The notes beneath the pieces are model-generated. The model was not told the DNA's origin. It saw only the letters and a list, made by a program, of their open reading frames with translations, and did no database searches. Positions 10,215-22,456 of a stretch of 64,000 bases of DNA are shown here, piece after piece. The DNA lies in contig NZ_CP071501.1 of NCBI RefSeq assembly GCF_017354985.1, forward strand, positions 2,189,501-2,253,500, given 5' to 3'. Source of the stretch: Shewanella cyperi (lineage in GTDB: Bacteria > Pseudomonadota > Gammaproteobacteria > Enterobacterales > Shewanellaceae). Made by a program: the position numbers and the translations under genes. The stretch's first letter is position 1. Every line of letters starts with the position of its first letter.

Positions 10215-11708
10215 TCAGTTAACAATAAAGGCCTGGGCCTTCACCAAAGCTATGATGGCGTCGATGTCCGGCTTGAGCAGACGGTCTTCTTCCAGCTTGG
10301 CCACCTTGGCGCGGATAAGTTGATAGTTTTTCTCAATAATCTCTGAGCAAGTGTTAGGGCGGCGGAAATCTATGGCCTGGGCCGCATACATCAGCTCAAT
10401 GGCGAAGATCTTCTCCAGGTTACCGAGGATTTGATTGAGCTTACGGCCTGAGATACTGCCCATGGACACGTGATCTTCCTGGCCCATGGAGGTGGGCACG
10501 CTGTCGGCGGATGGCGGGAAGCACAGGGACTTGTTTTCCGTTACCAGGGCCGCAGTCACGTATTGGGGGATCATCATGCCGGAATTGAGACCTCCTGAAC
10601 TGGTCAGCAGGCGCGGCAGACCATGCAGGCCCTCCAGCAGCAGATAGCAGCGACGGTCGGCGATATTGCCAAGCTCGGCCGCAGCAATGGAGGTGTAATC
10701 CAGCACCATGGCCAAAGGCTGGCCGTGGAAACCACCGCCGGAAATGGCTTCTTCAGCACTGATAACAATCGGGTTATCGGTCACCGAATTCATTTCGATT
10801 TCGGCGAGATCTTTCAGATGATTAAAGGCGTTGCGTGAGGCGCCATGCACCTGGGGGATACAGCGCAGCGAGTAGGGATCCTGCACTCGATCACAATCCA
10901 CATGGGCGGCCATGTTTTGCGAGCCTTCGAAGAACTTGCGCATGCGCGCTGCCACTTCGATGTTGCCGGCAAAGGGACGGATTTCATGCAGTTCGGCGCG
11001 GAAGGGAGACTGGCTGCCCTGCATACCTTCGATGCTCATGGCACCGGCGAGATCGGCCAAGTCCAGCAGATAACGCATCTTGGTCAAGGCTGTGATGGCG
11101 TGGGACAGGATAAACTGGGTGCCGTTGATGAGTGCCAGACCTTCTTTGGCCTGCAGCTCCAATGGCTCCAGACCATGTTCTCGCAGCAATTCGATGGCGG
11201 GCACGGCACGTTCACCCTGCCAGAATTCACCTTCGCCAATCAGCGGCAGGAACAGGTGTGACAGAGGCGCCAAATCGCCGGAGGCGCCAACAGAGCCTTG
11301 CTCTGGCACCACGGGGATCAGGTCCAGTTTCAGAAAGGCCAGCATGCGCTCGACCACTTCCAGGCGAATACCTGAGAAACCCTGGCTCAGGGCGTGAACC
11401 TTGGTGATCAGCATCAGCTTGGAGATGGCCTTGGCAATGGGCTCGCCCACGCCGACCGCATGGGTGATCAGCAGGTTTTTCTGCAGCAGCGCGGTTTCAG
11501 CGGGAGAAATCTGGGTGTCACACAGGGGACCAAAGCCGGTGTTGATGCCGTAAATGGCCTTGTCTGAATTGGCCATGATATCGACGTTGTGGCGGCTGGC
11601 ATTGATCTTGTCAACGGCCTGTTGGCACAGCTCGGCCTGGATACTGCCATCGGCAATGCCGTTTACGATTTCGAGAGTGAGATGGTCAACACCATATCTA
11701 AAGCTCAT
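10215..11708 (-). CDS. hutH: Histidine ammonia-lyase HutH
   Basis: First step of histidine catabolism: removes ammonia from L-histidine to give urocanate. At 497 residues it is of normal length. The tripeptide A142-S143-G144 in GSVGASGDLAPL forms the MIO electrophilic cofactor, and the YGINTGFG segment (53-60) is the N-terminal active-site region. It is the first gene of a two-gene operon with hutU; hutI and hutG are not in the window. A divergent LysR-type gene starts 251 bases away, and that intergenic region holds ATTCGG/CCGAAT-like half-sites (11846-11888) that could be its operator. Confidence 0.96.
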   Translation of the reverse strand: MSFRYGVDHLTLEIVNGIADGSIQAELCQQAVDKINASRHNVDIMANSDKAIYGINTGFGPLCDTQISPAETALLQKNLLITHAVGVGEPIAKAISKLMLITKVHALSQGFSGIRLEVVERMLAFLKLDLIPVVPEQGSVGASGDLAPLSHLFLPLIGEGEFWQGERAVPAIELLREHGLEPLELQAKEGLALINGTQFILSHAITALTKMRYLLDLADLAGAMSIEGMQGSQSPFRAELHEIRPFAGNIEVAARMRKFFEGSQNMAAHVDCDRVQDPYSLRCIPQVHGASRNAFNHLKDLAEIEMNSVTDNPIVISAEEAISGGGFHGQPLAMVLDYTSIAAAELGNIADRRCYLLLEGLHGLPRLLTSSGGLNSGMMIPQYVTAALVTENKSLCFPPSADSVPTSMGQEDHVSMGSISGRKLNQILGNLEKIFAIELMYAAQAIDFRRPNTCSEIIEKNYQLIRAKVAKLEEDRLLKPDIDAIIALVKAQAFIVN

Positions 11709-11959
11709 CTTATGCTCCTGAGTAGCGGTTCTATCACTGTAAAAGCCAGTGCTATCTTTCTGTTTTAGTTGGCAGCAATTGCCTTTGTTACCCCCATGCT
11801 AGCTTGCTGCAGATGTTTTATAAATGCATAATATTCGTAATTCATTCCGGTTTTGCCGAACTAATAAATCGAGCTATGTTCGACCGAATAACGCGTATCG
11901 AGCCTATGCATGGCGCTAACGTCTCAAGCCAATGTCTTGAGCGAAAAGGGGAATACTGA

Positions 11960-12859
11960 GTGCAGGTACATGATGTAGATCTGAGGCTGCTGCGGATTTT
12001 CGTGGCCATAGTGGAATGTGGCGGCCTGTCGGCGGCGGAATCCCGGCTCAATATTGGTCGCTCCACCATCAGCTCCCACCTGTCGGATCTGGAGGTGCGC
12101 CTGGGGCTGAAACTGTGTAAACGCGGTCGCAGCGGCTTTGAACTGACCGAATCCGGACGCGTGACCTATCAGGCGTCGCTGGAGCTCTTGCAGCAATGTG
12201 AGGCCTTTGCCAGCACGGTCGCCAGCTCCAAGCAGCAGCTGTCGGGCCGGGTAACCATAGCCATCATCGATACCCTGGTAAGCGATCCCCGCTGCGGTGT
12301 GGCCCGGGCCATAGCCTCGCTCAAGGCCAGGAGCAACAACATCCAGTTCGATATCAACGTCTGTGAGGCCCGCGAAGTGGAAACTTCTGTGGTGAACGGC
12401 CGCTCCCTTGCGGGTATAGGCGTCAGTCGCCATCATTTGCGCGGCCTCGATTACGAGCCGCTGCACAACGAAACCAACTATTTATATTGCGGCATCGGGC
12501 ACCCGCTGTTCGACTGCGACCCCGGGGCAAGCCAGAAGCTGCTGCAAAATGCCGAAGTCATCACCAGTAACTACACCCGCGATAAGGAAAGTCGCAACGA
12601 CGACTTGAATTACCAAAACAGCGCCACCGCCTACCATGACGAAGGCATAGCCCATTTAATCCTGTCGGGGAAGTTCATCGGTTACCTGCCGGAGCACTAC
12701 GCCAGCTACTGGGTCGACAAGGGCCTGTTCAGGGCAATATTGCCGGAGAAATACTCCTACCAAATCCCCGTGGTATTGATCACCTCGAAAAACAATTCCG
12801 CCACGCCCTTGGCCAAGGCGCTTATCAAGGAAATCAAACGCTGCCACGGGGTGGAGTGA
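11960..12859 (+). CDS. LysR-family transcriptional regulator, likely controlling hut
   Basis: A 299-residue protein: N-terminal winged helix (residues ~6-65, with LSAAESRLNIGRSTISSHLS as the helix-turn-helix) and a C-terminal effector-binding domain. The start is GTG 11960, supported by AAAAGGGG about 8 bases upstream. LysR regulators commonly sit opposite the genes they control, and this one diverges from hutH-hutU. A role in histidine or urocanate sensing is inferred from position only. The usual hut regulator in many proteobacteria is the GntR-type HutC, so a LysR gene here is a departure. Confidence 0.85.
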   Translation: MQVHDVDLRLLRIFVAIVECGGLSAAESRLNIGRSTISSHLSDLEVRLGLKLCKRGRSGFELTESGRVTYQASLELLQQCEAFASTVASSKQQLSGRVTIAIIDTLVSDPRCGVARAIASLKARSNNIQFDINVCEAREVETSVVNGRSLAGIGVSRHHLRGLDYEPLHNETNYLYCGIGHPLFDCDPGASQKLLQNAEVITSNYTRDKESRNDDLNYQNSATAYHDEGIAHLILSGKFIGYLPEHYASYWVDKGLFRAILPEKYSYQIPVVLITSKNNSATPLAKALIKEIKRCHGVE

Positions 12860-12968
12860 TGTCCTGCCTCGCGTCTTGCGCTTCACTTCCAGCTGTTAAC
12901 TTCCAGCTCTCTTAACGCCTAGCGCTCTGCTTTTTATTCCGCGTTAGCGCTTTGCTCTCTATTTCGTT

Positions 12969-13439
12969 TTACCGCTTGAATTTGGTTTCCAGAATAACCG
13001 ACGAGGTGGTGCGCTCCACCCCGTCCAAATTGCCAATGTCATCCAGAAGGTGGCTCAGCTGCTCTGTGGTCTGAGCCTGCACCACGGCTATCAGATCGTA
13101 TTCACCGCTGATGGCGTAGAGCTCGCTTATCATGTGCATCTTTTTCAGCTCGATATTGGTCTTGGTGGTGAATTTCTGCTTCACCTTGATGGACACGTGG
13201 GCCGACACCAGGTTGCTGATATAGGCCTCGCCGTACTCCACCCCGTAACCCTTGATGATGCCGGTTTCTTCCAGCCTGGCGATGCGGGTCTGCACAGTCG
13301 AGCGCGACAGATTGAGCGCCCGGGCCAGATCCGAGACGCTGGTGCGGGCGTTATTTTTCAGCAGCGCCAGCAGGCGTTCGTCTTCTTTGCTTATCAATTT
13401 GCTAAATCCGTCCGTTAAAATGACATTTATAACATGCAA
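12969..13439 (-). CDS. Lrp/AsnC-family transcriptional regulator
   Basis: A DNA-binding helix-turn-helix near residues 24-60 (TSVSDLARALNLSRSTVQTR) followed by a RAM/ligand domain. Such proteins sense amino acids and act as octamers or hexadecamers. The annotated length is 156 residues, but the true start may be later: the first ~10 residues are poorly supported and no Shine-Dalgarno sequence precedes ATG 13439. It is divergent from astC with a 97-base shared promoter region, so control of the arginine pathway is a reasonable inference. Confidence 0.88.
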   Translation of the reverse strand: MHVINVILTDGFSKLISKEDERLLALLKNNARTSVSDLARALNLSRSTVQTRIARLEETGIIKGYGVEYGEAYISNLVSAHVSIKVKQKFTTKTNIELKKMHMISELYAISGEYDLIAVVQAQTTEQLSHLLDDIGNLDGVERTTSSVILETKFKR

Positions 13440-13503
13440 AGTGTTAATAATGCCGCTGCAATTTGCTACTTCTGCTCAATATAATACAGAAATAACTAAA
13501 TAA

Positions 13504-14754
<1,251 letters not shown>

Positions 14755-14853
14755 GCCGGAAGCCGTTTAAGCCGGAGCGCTTAAACCAAAGCTTTAAGCC
14801 AAACAGCGGCCAGATCTCGGTTCTGGCCGCTCTCAAGCTCAGAGAACACCATT

Positions 14854-17384
<2,531 letters not shown>

Positions 17385-17448
17385 TTGAATTTGATTGATT
17401 TTATTAACATTTACACATTAATAATTTGATATTTGTAGGATAAGTAGT

Positions 17449-18252
17449 ATGCACACCCAGATTAACGAACTCTTCTCAAAACTTTGGCAAGACTATGTGG
17501 CGGTAACGCCCTCGGCCCAGAAAATCCACGCCCTGCTGGGTTCTTCCCAGCAGGACGACGTGCAAAACGATCACATTGCACTGCGTACCTTCAACATAGA
17601 GAAGATTAACCTGGAAAAACTGGCCGCCCACTTCCTGGCCCTGGGTTATGTGGAGTGTGGCGAGTACCACTTCGAAGCCAAGAAACTCTATGCCAAGCAT
17701 TTCGAGCATCCGGATGCCACCCAGCCCAAGGTGTTCATCTCCGAGCTGCTGCTGGAAAAATGCTCCCCCGAGCTGCAGGCCATAGTGCACAAGCTGGTAG
17801 ACCAGGTAGAAGAGTCCGCCGTGACCGCGGATAACTTCCTCTACTCCGGCCGTCACTGGGCTATCGATCAAGCCACCTACGAAGCCCTGTTGGTGGAAAG
17901 CGAATACGCCGCCTGGGTATCTGTCTGGGGTTTCCGCGCCAACCACTTCACAGTGTCTGTCAACGCCCTGAAAAACTTCGATACCCTGGCTTCGGTTAAC
18001 GATGCCCTCAAGGCTGCGGGCTTCGTGCTCAACACCTCGGGCGGCGAAATCAAGGGCAGCGAAGAGGTTAAGCTGAAGCAGTCCTCAACCCTCGCCGACG
18101 AAGCCATGGTGGAATTCACCGACGGCAGCAAGATGATCCCCAGCTGCTTCTACGAATTCGCCCGCCGCTTCCCGCTGGAAGACGGCAAGCTCTACCCGGG
18201 ATTCGTGGCGGCCTCGGCCGACAAGATTTTCGAGAGCACCAACGCCAGGTAA
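17449..18252 (+). CDS. DUF1338-family putative non-heme iron dioxygenase/decarboxylase
   Basis: A 267-residue protein of the DUF1338 family. A characterised relative, HglS, converts 2-oxoadipate to 2-hydroxyglutarate in lysine breakdown using a His-His-Glu iron site. Candidate ligands here are H42 (NDHIALRT), H166 (ANHFTVS) and E236 (FYEFARR). It lies 64 bases downstream of astD on the same strand and before a terminator, so it may be part of the ast transcript. Its substrate cannot be read from sequence; a 2-oxo acid linked to arginine, ornithine or lysine catabolism is a guess. Confidence 0.85.
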   Translation: MHTQINELFSKLWQDYVAVTPSAQKIHALLGSSQQDDVQNDHIALRTFNIEKINLEKLAAHFLALGYVECGEYHFEAKKLYAKHFEHPDATQPKVFISELLLEKCSPELQAIVHKLVDQVEESAVTADNFLYSGRHWAIDQATYEALLVESEYAAWVSVWGFRANHFTVSVNALKNFDTLASVNDALKAAGFVLNTSGGEIKGSEEVKLKQSSTLADEAMVEFTDGSKMIPSCFYEFARRFPLEDGKLYPGFVAASADKIFESTNAR

Positions 18253-18292
18253 CCCCTTCGCAGGGCCTGCGGCCCTGCTCTACCTGCCCGTT

Positions 18293-18327
18293 AAAAATAA
18301 AACCCGCTTAAAGCGGGTTTTATTTTT
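18293..18327. terminator. Bidirectional terminator after the ast operon
   Basis: 17-bp complementary arms (AAAAATAAAACCCGCTT and its complement) around a single A. The realistic fold is a CCCGC/GCGGG stem with A- and T-tracts. A second smaller hairpin, GCAGGGCC/GGCCCTGC, sits at 18259-18278. Confidence 0.85.
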
Positions 18328-18460
18328 TGTGGCCGATGGCCACGGTTTTTGCATATGCCCCCGCAGTTAAGACTGAGCGTCGATGGTAGTGCTCGAAAGA
18401 CTCTTTGCTGTTGGCACATAGGTTATGAATTGCTCTCAAAACAACTTCCGACATCAGGTG

Positions 18461-19183
18461 TAATTAATCACCTGCGGTGAGCCTTCGCACTGCCACACCC
18501 GTGACACGGCGTACTCTCGGCTTATAATCGGTCCCTATAGCCTCCCCTCGCCATCGATGGCTCGGACGGTCACTGGTGCGGCAGTGCTAATTCTGGGTGT
18601 TCCCCTTTGGCAATTGCGTGATCTTATCCATAAAGGCCTAACGCACGTCGTTATACCACTTGCCTAAGCGAGTCATTCTCTGCCAAGATGCTGATTCAAG
18701 GAGATAAAACAAGGTTCAGGGATGAAGAAAATCACTTCAGCCCGTGCGGTAGCCATGCCGCTTTCCGACTCCTTTGATGTCTGAATGCCAACCGGTTTTC
18801 CACTGTTCAGGAAAGATTCACAGTATTATTGCCAATGGTAAAAGCGCAAGCACGGTTTTCTGCATTTCATGGCACGGTTTCATAAAGTTAACACGGCTAT
18901 TATTGAAATAAATCAACGATTTCAGTGAAAACCAAATTCAGATAACAGGCCGTTAAAAAGTGCAAAGCGTGCCGGCACGCTTTGCTTGTAAATTGATGTG
19001 GACAAAATCCACGAACCAGATGAATAATCGGTGAATCATCCGGCACGCTTTTCACTGGTCTGAGGGCGAAAACGTACCTGTAAGGTAACGGAATGAACGG
19101 CTTCATTCCGTTAGTTGAAGCCGAAAGGCCTCCGGCCTGCCACGCGGAGATAAATGAGCCGGCACACTATACAAATGTTAGGC
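18461..19183 (+). repeat. ~0.7-kb repeat, copy B (ends at integron core GTTAGGC)
   Basis: Inverted counterpart of 6537-7246. It carries a perfect 24-bp palindrome near 18962-18985 (core GTGCCGGCAC), a 12-bp-stem hairpin TAACGGAATGAA/TTCATTCCGTTA at ~19086-19114, and the palindromic element at its outer end. It ends ...CTATACAAAT then GTTAGGC (19177-19183), after which cassette genes begin. The ACAAA-GTTAGGC ending recalls that of the class 1 integron attI site. No integrase gene is detectable on either strand. Confidence 0.8.
18487..18587 (-). repeat. Palindromic element, copy 3 (101 bp)
   Basis: The reverse orientation of the 7131 and 7845 elements. The terminal arms GCACTGCCACACCCGTGAC and GTCACTGGTGCGGCAGTGC are conserved. 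The interior is different: CCATCGATGG replaces the GGCGAC hairpin, so the arms are better kept than the centre. Confidence 0.7.
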
Positions 19184-19193
19184 ATCAAAACCA

Positions 19194-19772
19194 ATGAGCA
19201 TCAGATTTCAACTTCTACTTCTCGGCAGCATATTATTGCAAGCGTGTTCATCTATTCCTTTGGCCGAGAAACTTAGTGTTGAAGAGCAGAATAGTATAAA
19301 TGTACACGCAAACGTCAACGCTGCGTTGGTATGCAATCAGCCGGCGGATTATCCTAAGGAAGCTTGCGACTATGCCACAAAGGAGATGGAAGAACTACTT
19401 GGTAAAACGGGCTGGATTTCGAATTTTGAGGCCTCGCCTGAAAACGCTGATCTGGTAATTACCTTTGGCCTTCCAAATCGGCGTCCATACTATACTACTC
19501 CAGCTCACAATCCAGCATTTGCTTTGCTTGCGTTTGCAATACCATTTTGGTGGTCCGATAACTTTGGTTATAGGTTCGAGGCAACTTGTACGCGGTGCTC
19601 TCTGAACACTACGATTGATACTGAAAGAGAAGGCACTATTGTATGGTGGGGGTTTTCATCCTTAATTAATATTAGCCCTAATCGGGCTTTACAAAATGAT
19701 CATGAACGGGAGCTAGAGCATATAAAATTACAATTGCTTCCCTTAATTCAGGCCATAAACAAAAATGCCTAA
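19194..19772 (+). CDS. Cassette-borne putative lipoprotein
   Basis: A 192-residue protein with a signal peptide and lipobox LLQAC (C18), so probably lipid-anchored. The mature part has NADLVITFGLP and paired cysteines in CTRCS (~132-135). I do not recognise the family. ATG 19194 lies 11 bases after the core site GTTAGGC with no Shine-Dalgarno sequence, and the stop TAA is inside the attC core, the compact packing typical of integron cassettes. AT-rich relative to neighbours. Confidence 0.75.
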   Translation: MSIRFQLLLLGSILLQACSSIPLAEKLSVEEQNSINVHANVNAALVCNQPADYPKEACDYATKEMEELLGKTGWISNFEASPENADLVITFGLPNRRPYYTTPAHNPAFALLAFAIPFWWSDNFGYRFEATCTRCSLNTTIDTEREGTIVWWGFSSLINISPNRALQNDHERELEHIKLQLLPLIQAINKNA

Positions 19773-19856
19773 CAAACACATCAAAAATCGCTCCACTACG
19801 TTCCGCTGGACCTCCTTACGCTGCGCTCCAGTCGGCCATTTATGTGGGCGTTGATA
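19767..19856 (+). other. attC-like site closing the lipoprotein cassette
   Basis: Begins GCCTAACAAACACAT (19767) and ends ATGTGGGCGTTGATA (to 19856). The outer parts ACACAT/ATGTG are complementary. The left core GCCTAAC complements the TTAGGC that opens this cassette at 19178. The right core GTTGATA departs slightly from GTTRRRY. Confidence 0.65.
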
Positions 19857-19881
19857 TGATTTCCTTTGTCAAATAGATAAT

Positions 19882-19924
19882 AGTGTCCTTACCGGAGGGC
19901 CAAAAACGCTCCGGTAAGGACACT
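19882..19924. other. 16-bp perfect inverted repeat in the 3' flank of the IS
   Basis: AGTGTCCTTACCGGAG (19882-19897) pairs perfectly with 19909-19924 across an 11-base loop. It lies at the outer edge of the non-coding flank and could be part of a structured (bridge-type) RNA or the IS end. Confidence 0.6.
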
Positions 19925-20123
19925 CTGGCAGACGGGCTTGGGCGAGTAAGTGTCGGCGGTTGACCTTGCTGATATCCGCGAGTTTGGTTATTCGCATTAC
20001 TTGTGTTCGCCGTTGGAGCCTTGCCTCAGTCTAGGAGCGCGGATGTGACCGCTTAACGCCCTCGAGGGTTGCTCGCACCGCTGCCGCAGCCCGGTACTGC
20101 CAGAGTGATTGCTTAAATCAGCT

Positions 20124-21251
20124 TCAGAACGCTTGTATTGGTTTCTCGGCGTCAAAGCCCTGCGCCAGGTCCCAGATGTAACCGGTCAGCTCCCGTGCCA
20201 CCGCAGTGACCACCTTGTTGTACTCTTTGCCCCGCGCCTTCAGGGCATGGAACCGTCGGCACAGGCGTTGCTGCACTTCCCAGGAGCGGGTTTGCAACTT
20301 GATGGAATGCGCCTGCTGACGACTTTCCAGCTCCCGCGAGACCCGGGCTGGAAATCGATAGGCCCACGCCGATTCGATTAAGATGCGCCTGGCATGACCA
20401 TTGCCACATTTGGTGATACCACCCCTTCGTTCCCGCTGGCCACTGGAGCGTTCACTGGGTGTCAGGCCGACAAAGTTCATTAAGGAACGCGGCGAGGCAA
20501 AGCGCCGCAGGTCACCCAGCTCGGCCAACAAGGTCATGGCGGACAGAAAACGCACGCCCCGCAGCACCGTCAGGCGCTGCACCAGCGGATACCAGCGCCA
20601 GCTTTCAGCCAGGCTTTGCAGTTCTAACTCCAGCCGCTGCAAGCGCTCATAGCGCTCGGTCACGGTGTGGATGTAATGCTGGAAGGTAATTTTGCTGGCA
20701 CTTTCCGGGAAGCTGATATCCGCCAGATGACGCCGATAGGCTTCGGTCCAGTGTTGGCGACCGCTGCAGGGGTGGCCATGACGCAGCAGGAAGGATTTCA
20801 GCCGTTGCCGCGCCTGACGCAAGTCGAGCATGGCATCCTCCCGGCAGCGGATAAGGTCGCGGATGGCCTCGTCCCGTTCGTCCGGAACATAGATAGACTT
20901 CAAGTCACCACTGCGGGCCAGTCTGGCCAAGGTCATGGCATCGCGTTTATCGGTTTTGACCCGGTCTCCCGGGGCCTTGGGGATGAGCGCCGGCGCTACC
21001 ACCCAGCATTCAATGCCACGGCGCAACAGATGACGATAGAGCCAGAAACCGCAGGGACCGGCTTCATAAATGACGCACAGCTTGCTGGCTTTGGCTGTTT
21101 GGTTTTTAAAGAGTTTATCAAGTGAACGCAGGTTGGTTGGAACAGTGCCATGGTAGTGCACTGTGTCAGCCGGCTTATCAGAAACCCAGGCCACGTCAGT
21201 GGTCTCCTTGTGCACGTCCAAACCGATAAAAAGTGTGTTAGCTTTAGACAT
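20124..21251 (-). CDS. IS110-family transposase
   Basis: 375 residues. The N-terminal RuvC-like DEDD site is intact: D12 in IGLDVHK, E63 in IYEAGPCG, D101 and D104 in KTDKRDA. The C-terminal Tnp20 domain has NFVGLTPSERSSGQRERRGG. IS110-family recombinases insert at specific sites guided by an RNA transcribed from a non-coding end of the element. Here the ~250-base flank downstream of the gene is the longer one, as in the IS1111 subgroup. The gene is full length and probably functional. Confidence 0.92.
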   Translation of the reverse strand: MSKANTLFIGLDVHKETTDVAWVSDKPADTVHYHGTVPTNLRSLDKLFKNQTAKASKLCVIYEAGPCGFWLYRHLLRRGIECWVVAPALIPKAPGDRVKTDKRDAMTLARLARSGDLKSIYVPDERDEAIRDLIRCREDAMLDLRQARQRLKSFLLRHGHPCSGRQHWTEAYRRHLADISFPESASKITFQHYIHTVTERYERLQRLELELQSLAESWRWYPLVQRLTVLRGVRFLSAMTLLAELGDLRRFASPRSLMNFVGLTPSERSSGQRERRGGITKCGNGHARRILIESAWAYRFPARVSRELESRQQAHSIKLQTRSWEVQQRLCRRFHALKARGKEYNKVVTAVARELTGYIWDLAQGFDAEKPIQAF

Positions 21252-21395
21252 GTCGGCCTCCTGTGATTGTTTGCCTATTGGATCAACAAACAGTGTGGCT
21301 CTGGTTTAACTAACCCACGAGAAAACACGGAGGCCGACACCTGCACAGGGAATCATTATGTCTAAGTACACATAGGATGCAAACAGGGCGGCTGA

Positions 21396-21740
21396 ATGGT
21401 TGAGGCAAACTATAGGATAACGGCAGTCTTTGTCTTGTTTACTGCGGTTGTAAGCTTGCTGGTCGTAATCTCCAGCCAGTTTATGGCATCAACACCTGTT
21501 TCAGTCCGCAAACATTTTATTGCCTCAGTTGAGAGGTCTGTTTATATCCCGGAAGCAAACAAAAGAATCGCTCCCTTCTACTCTCATGCGATTCATTTCA
21601 GCGGACCAGAAAACAGGCTTAGAGGTGTAGCCGGGAGTAATTCTCCCTTTGATGTAGATGACAAGATCTGTATCGCTGAGCTTGTTAATGACAATCAAAT
21701 AGTTAACTATCAAGTTGTGGCTTATGACAAATGTATCTGA
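21396..21740 (+). CDS. Cassette-borne small membrane-anchored protein
   Basis: A 114-residue protein of unknown function. Residues ~7-28 form a hydrophobic segment (TAVFVLFTAVVSLLVVISS) that could be a signal anchor; the rest is predicted extracytoplasmic, with two cysteines near the C-terminus (CIAE, DKCI). Its upstream part was probably separated from its core site by the IS insertion, since no GTTRRRY core is found just before it. An attC-like site follows its stop. Confidence 0.6.
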   Translation: MVEANYRITAVFVLFTAVVSLLVVISSQFMASTPVSVRKHFIASVERSVYIPEANKRIAPFYSHAIHFSGPENRLRGVAGSNSPFDVDDKICIAELVNDNQIVNYQVVAYDKCI

Positions 21741-21812
21741 CCAAGCCAGCCAGCGCCGTTCCCTTTGGTCACTGGACCTCGTTTCACTCAGCTGCTGCTG
21801 GCGGCGTTAGGA
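21741..21812 (+). other. attC-like site
   Basis: After the stop of the previous gene comes CCAGCCAGCGCCG, then GCTGCTGGCGGC followed by core GTTAGGA (21806-21812). The CCAGC/GCTGG parts are complementary. The left core is not a clean RYYYAAC. GTTAGGA matches the TCCTAAC at 22182 that ends the next cassette. Confidence 0.55.
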
Positions 21813-21847
21813 GACTCAAAGTGTCATCTGGAGTACCGCAAGCAAAC

Positions 21848-22177
21848 ATGTTTTATGAAGAAGTTGCCGAAACCAAGGTAGTTTGGTTTGGGGTATTGCC
21901 CGGTGAAATCTTACTAGAGTTTGATTTGAAGGATAAAAAGGTATCTTTTCCTATGTGGTCTTCTAAAACTCGAATAGAGCGCCTCAAGAAAATCAATCCA
22001 GAACTGCTCGGTGACGTTGAGCCTAGAAGTGTGAACTGGCAACAATTCAAGGAACTCTTTTTACCTATCCTTACGTCTGAACAAAAAGTCGTCGGCGTCA
22101 ATCTCAGTGGAAAAAACCTTACGGGCATTGATATGCCCGCATCACTACTGGTAAAGCAAGTTGAAGCATTTTGGTAA
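21848..22177 (+). CDS. Cassette-borne hypothetical protein
   Basis: 109 residues starting at ATG 21848 (MFYEEVAETK). The frame is open further upstream, but that part runs through the attC site. A GTG at 21821 is another possible start. No signal peptide, no membrane helix and no known family. The C-terminal half contains VGVNLSGKNLTGIDMP. It sits between core GTTAGGA (21806) and TCCTAAC (22182), so it forms a complete cassette of about 380 bases. Confidence 0.6.
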   Translation: MFYEEVAETKVVWFGVLPGEILLEFDLKDKKVSFPMWSSKTRIERLKKINPELLGDVEPRSVNWQQFKELFLPILTSEQKVVGVNLSGKNLTGIDMPASLLVKQVEAFW

Positions 22178-22181
22178 TGCC

Positions 22182-22200
22182 TCCTAACAAGTTGCTCAAA
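22182..22200 (+). other. Left half of an attC site
   Basis: TCCTAACAAGTTGCTCAAA is a typical attC left half and complements the opening core GTTAGGA at 21806. No matching right half is visible downstream, so the cassette series appears to end here. The following 250 bases up to the next gene show nothing else recognisable. Confidence 0.55.
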
Positions 22201-22456
22201 TTACTTCGCCAACTGACCTTTCCCAGGGAACTTTGCCCGAGCTCAGTACCAATCCCTTAATGAGATTTTCCAGCTTATGCTGCCTGCTTGGCTGACTTAA
22301 CAGGCGGCATTAACGTCCTGTGTGGTGTGTGGGGAAATCATTTGAATAGGCTATCCAGCAATGTTAATGGTTCATAGGGGCCTGAACTGGCAAACCTGCC
22401 ACTTCAGACTTATCTTTGATCAGGTTTATTAGAAGTCGATAAAATGGAGGTCAAAG

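Larger units (their letters stand above)
19866..21350 (-). mobile_element. IS110-family insertion sequence (ends approximate)
   Basis: Contains one transposase gene (20124-21251), a long non-coding 3' flank (about 19866-20123) and a short 5' flank (21252-21350) with inverted GTCGGCCTCC/GGAGGCCGAC boxes (21243-21252 and 21330-21339). It lies directly beside an attC site within the cassette series. IS110 elements lack long terminal inverted repeats, so the exact ends cannot be set without an empty-site comparison. Confidence 0.6.

Noticed and set aside
18636-18662. GCCTAAC and GTTATAC close together inside repeat copy B
   Set aside because: It looks like a mini attC but lacks the spacing and paired arms, and is absent from copy A.
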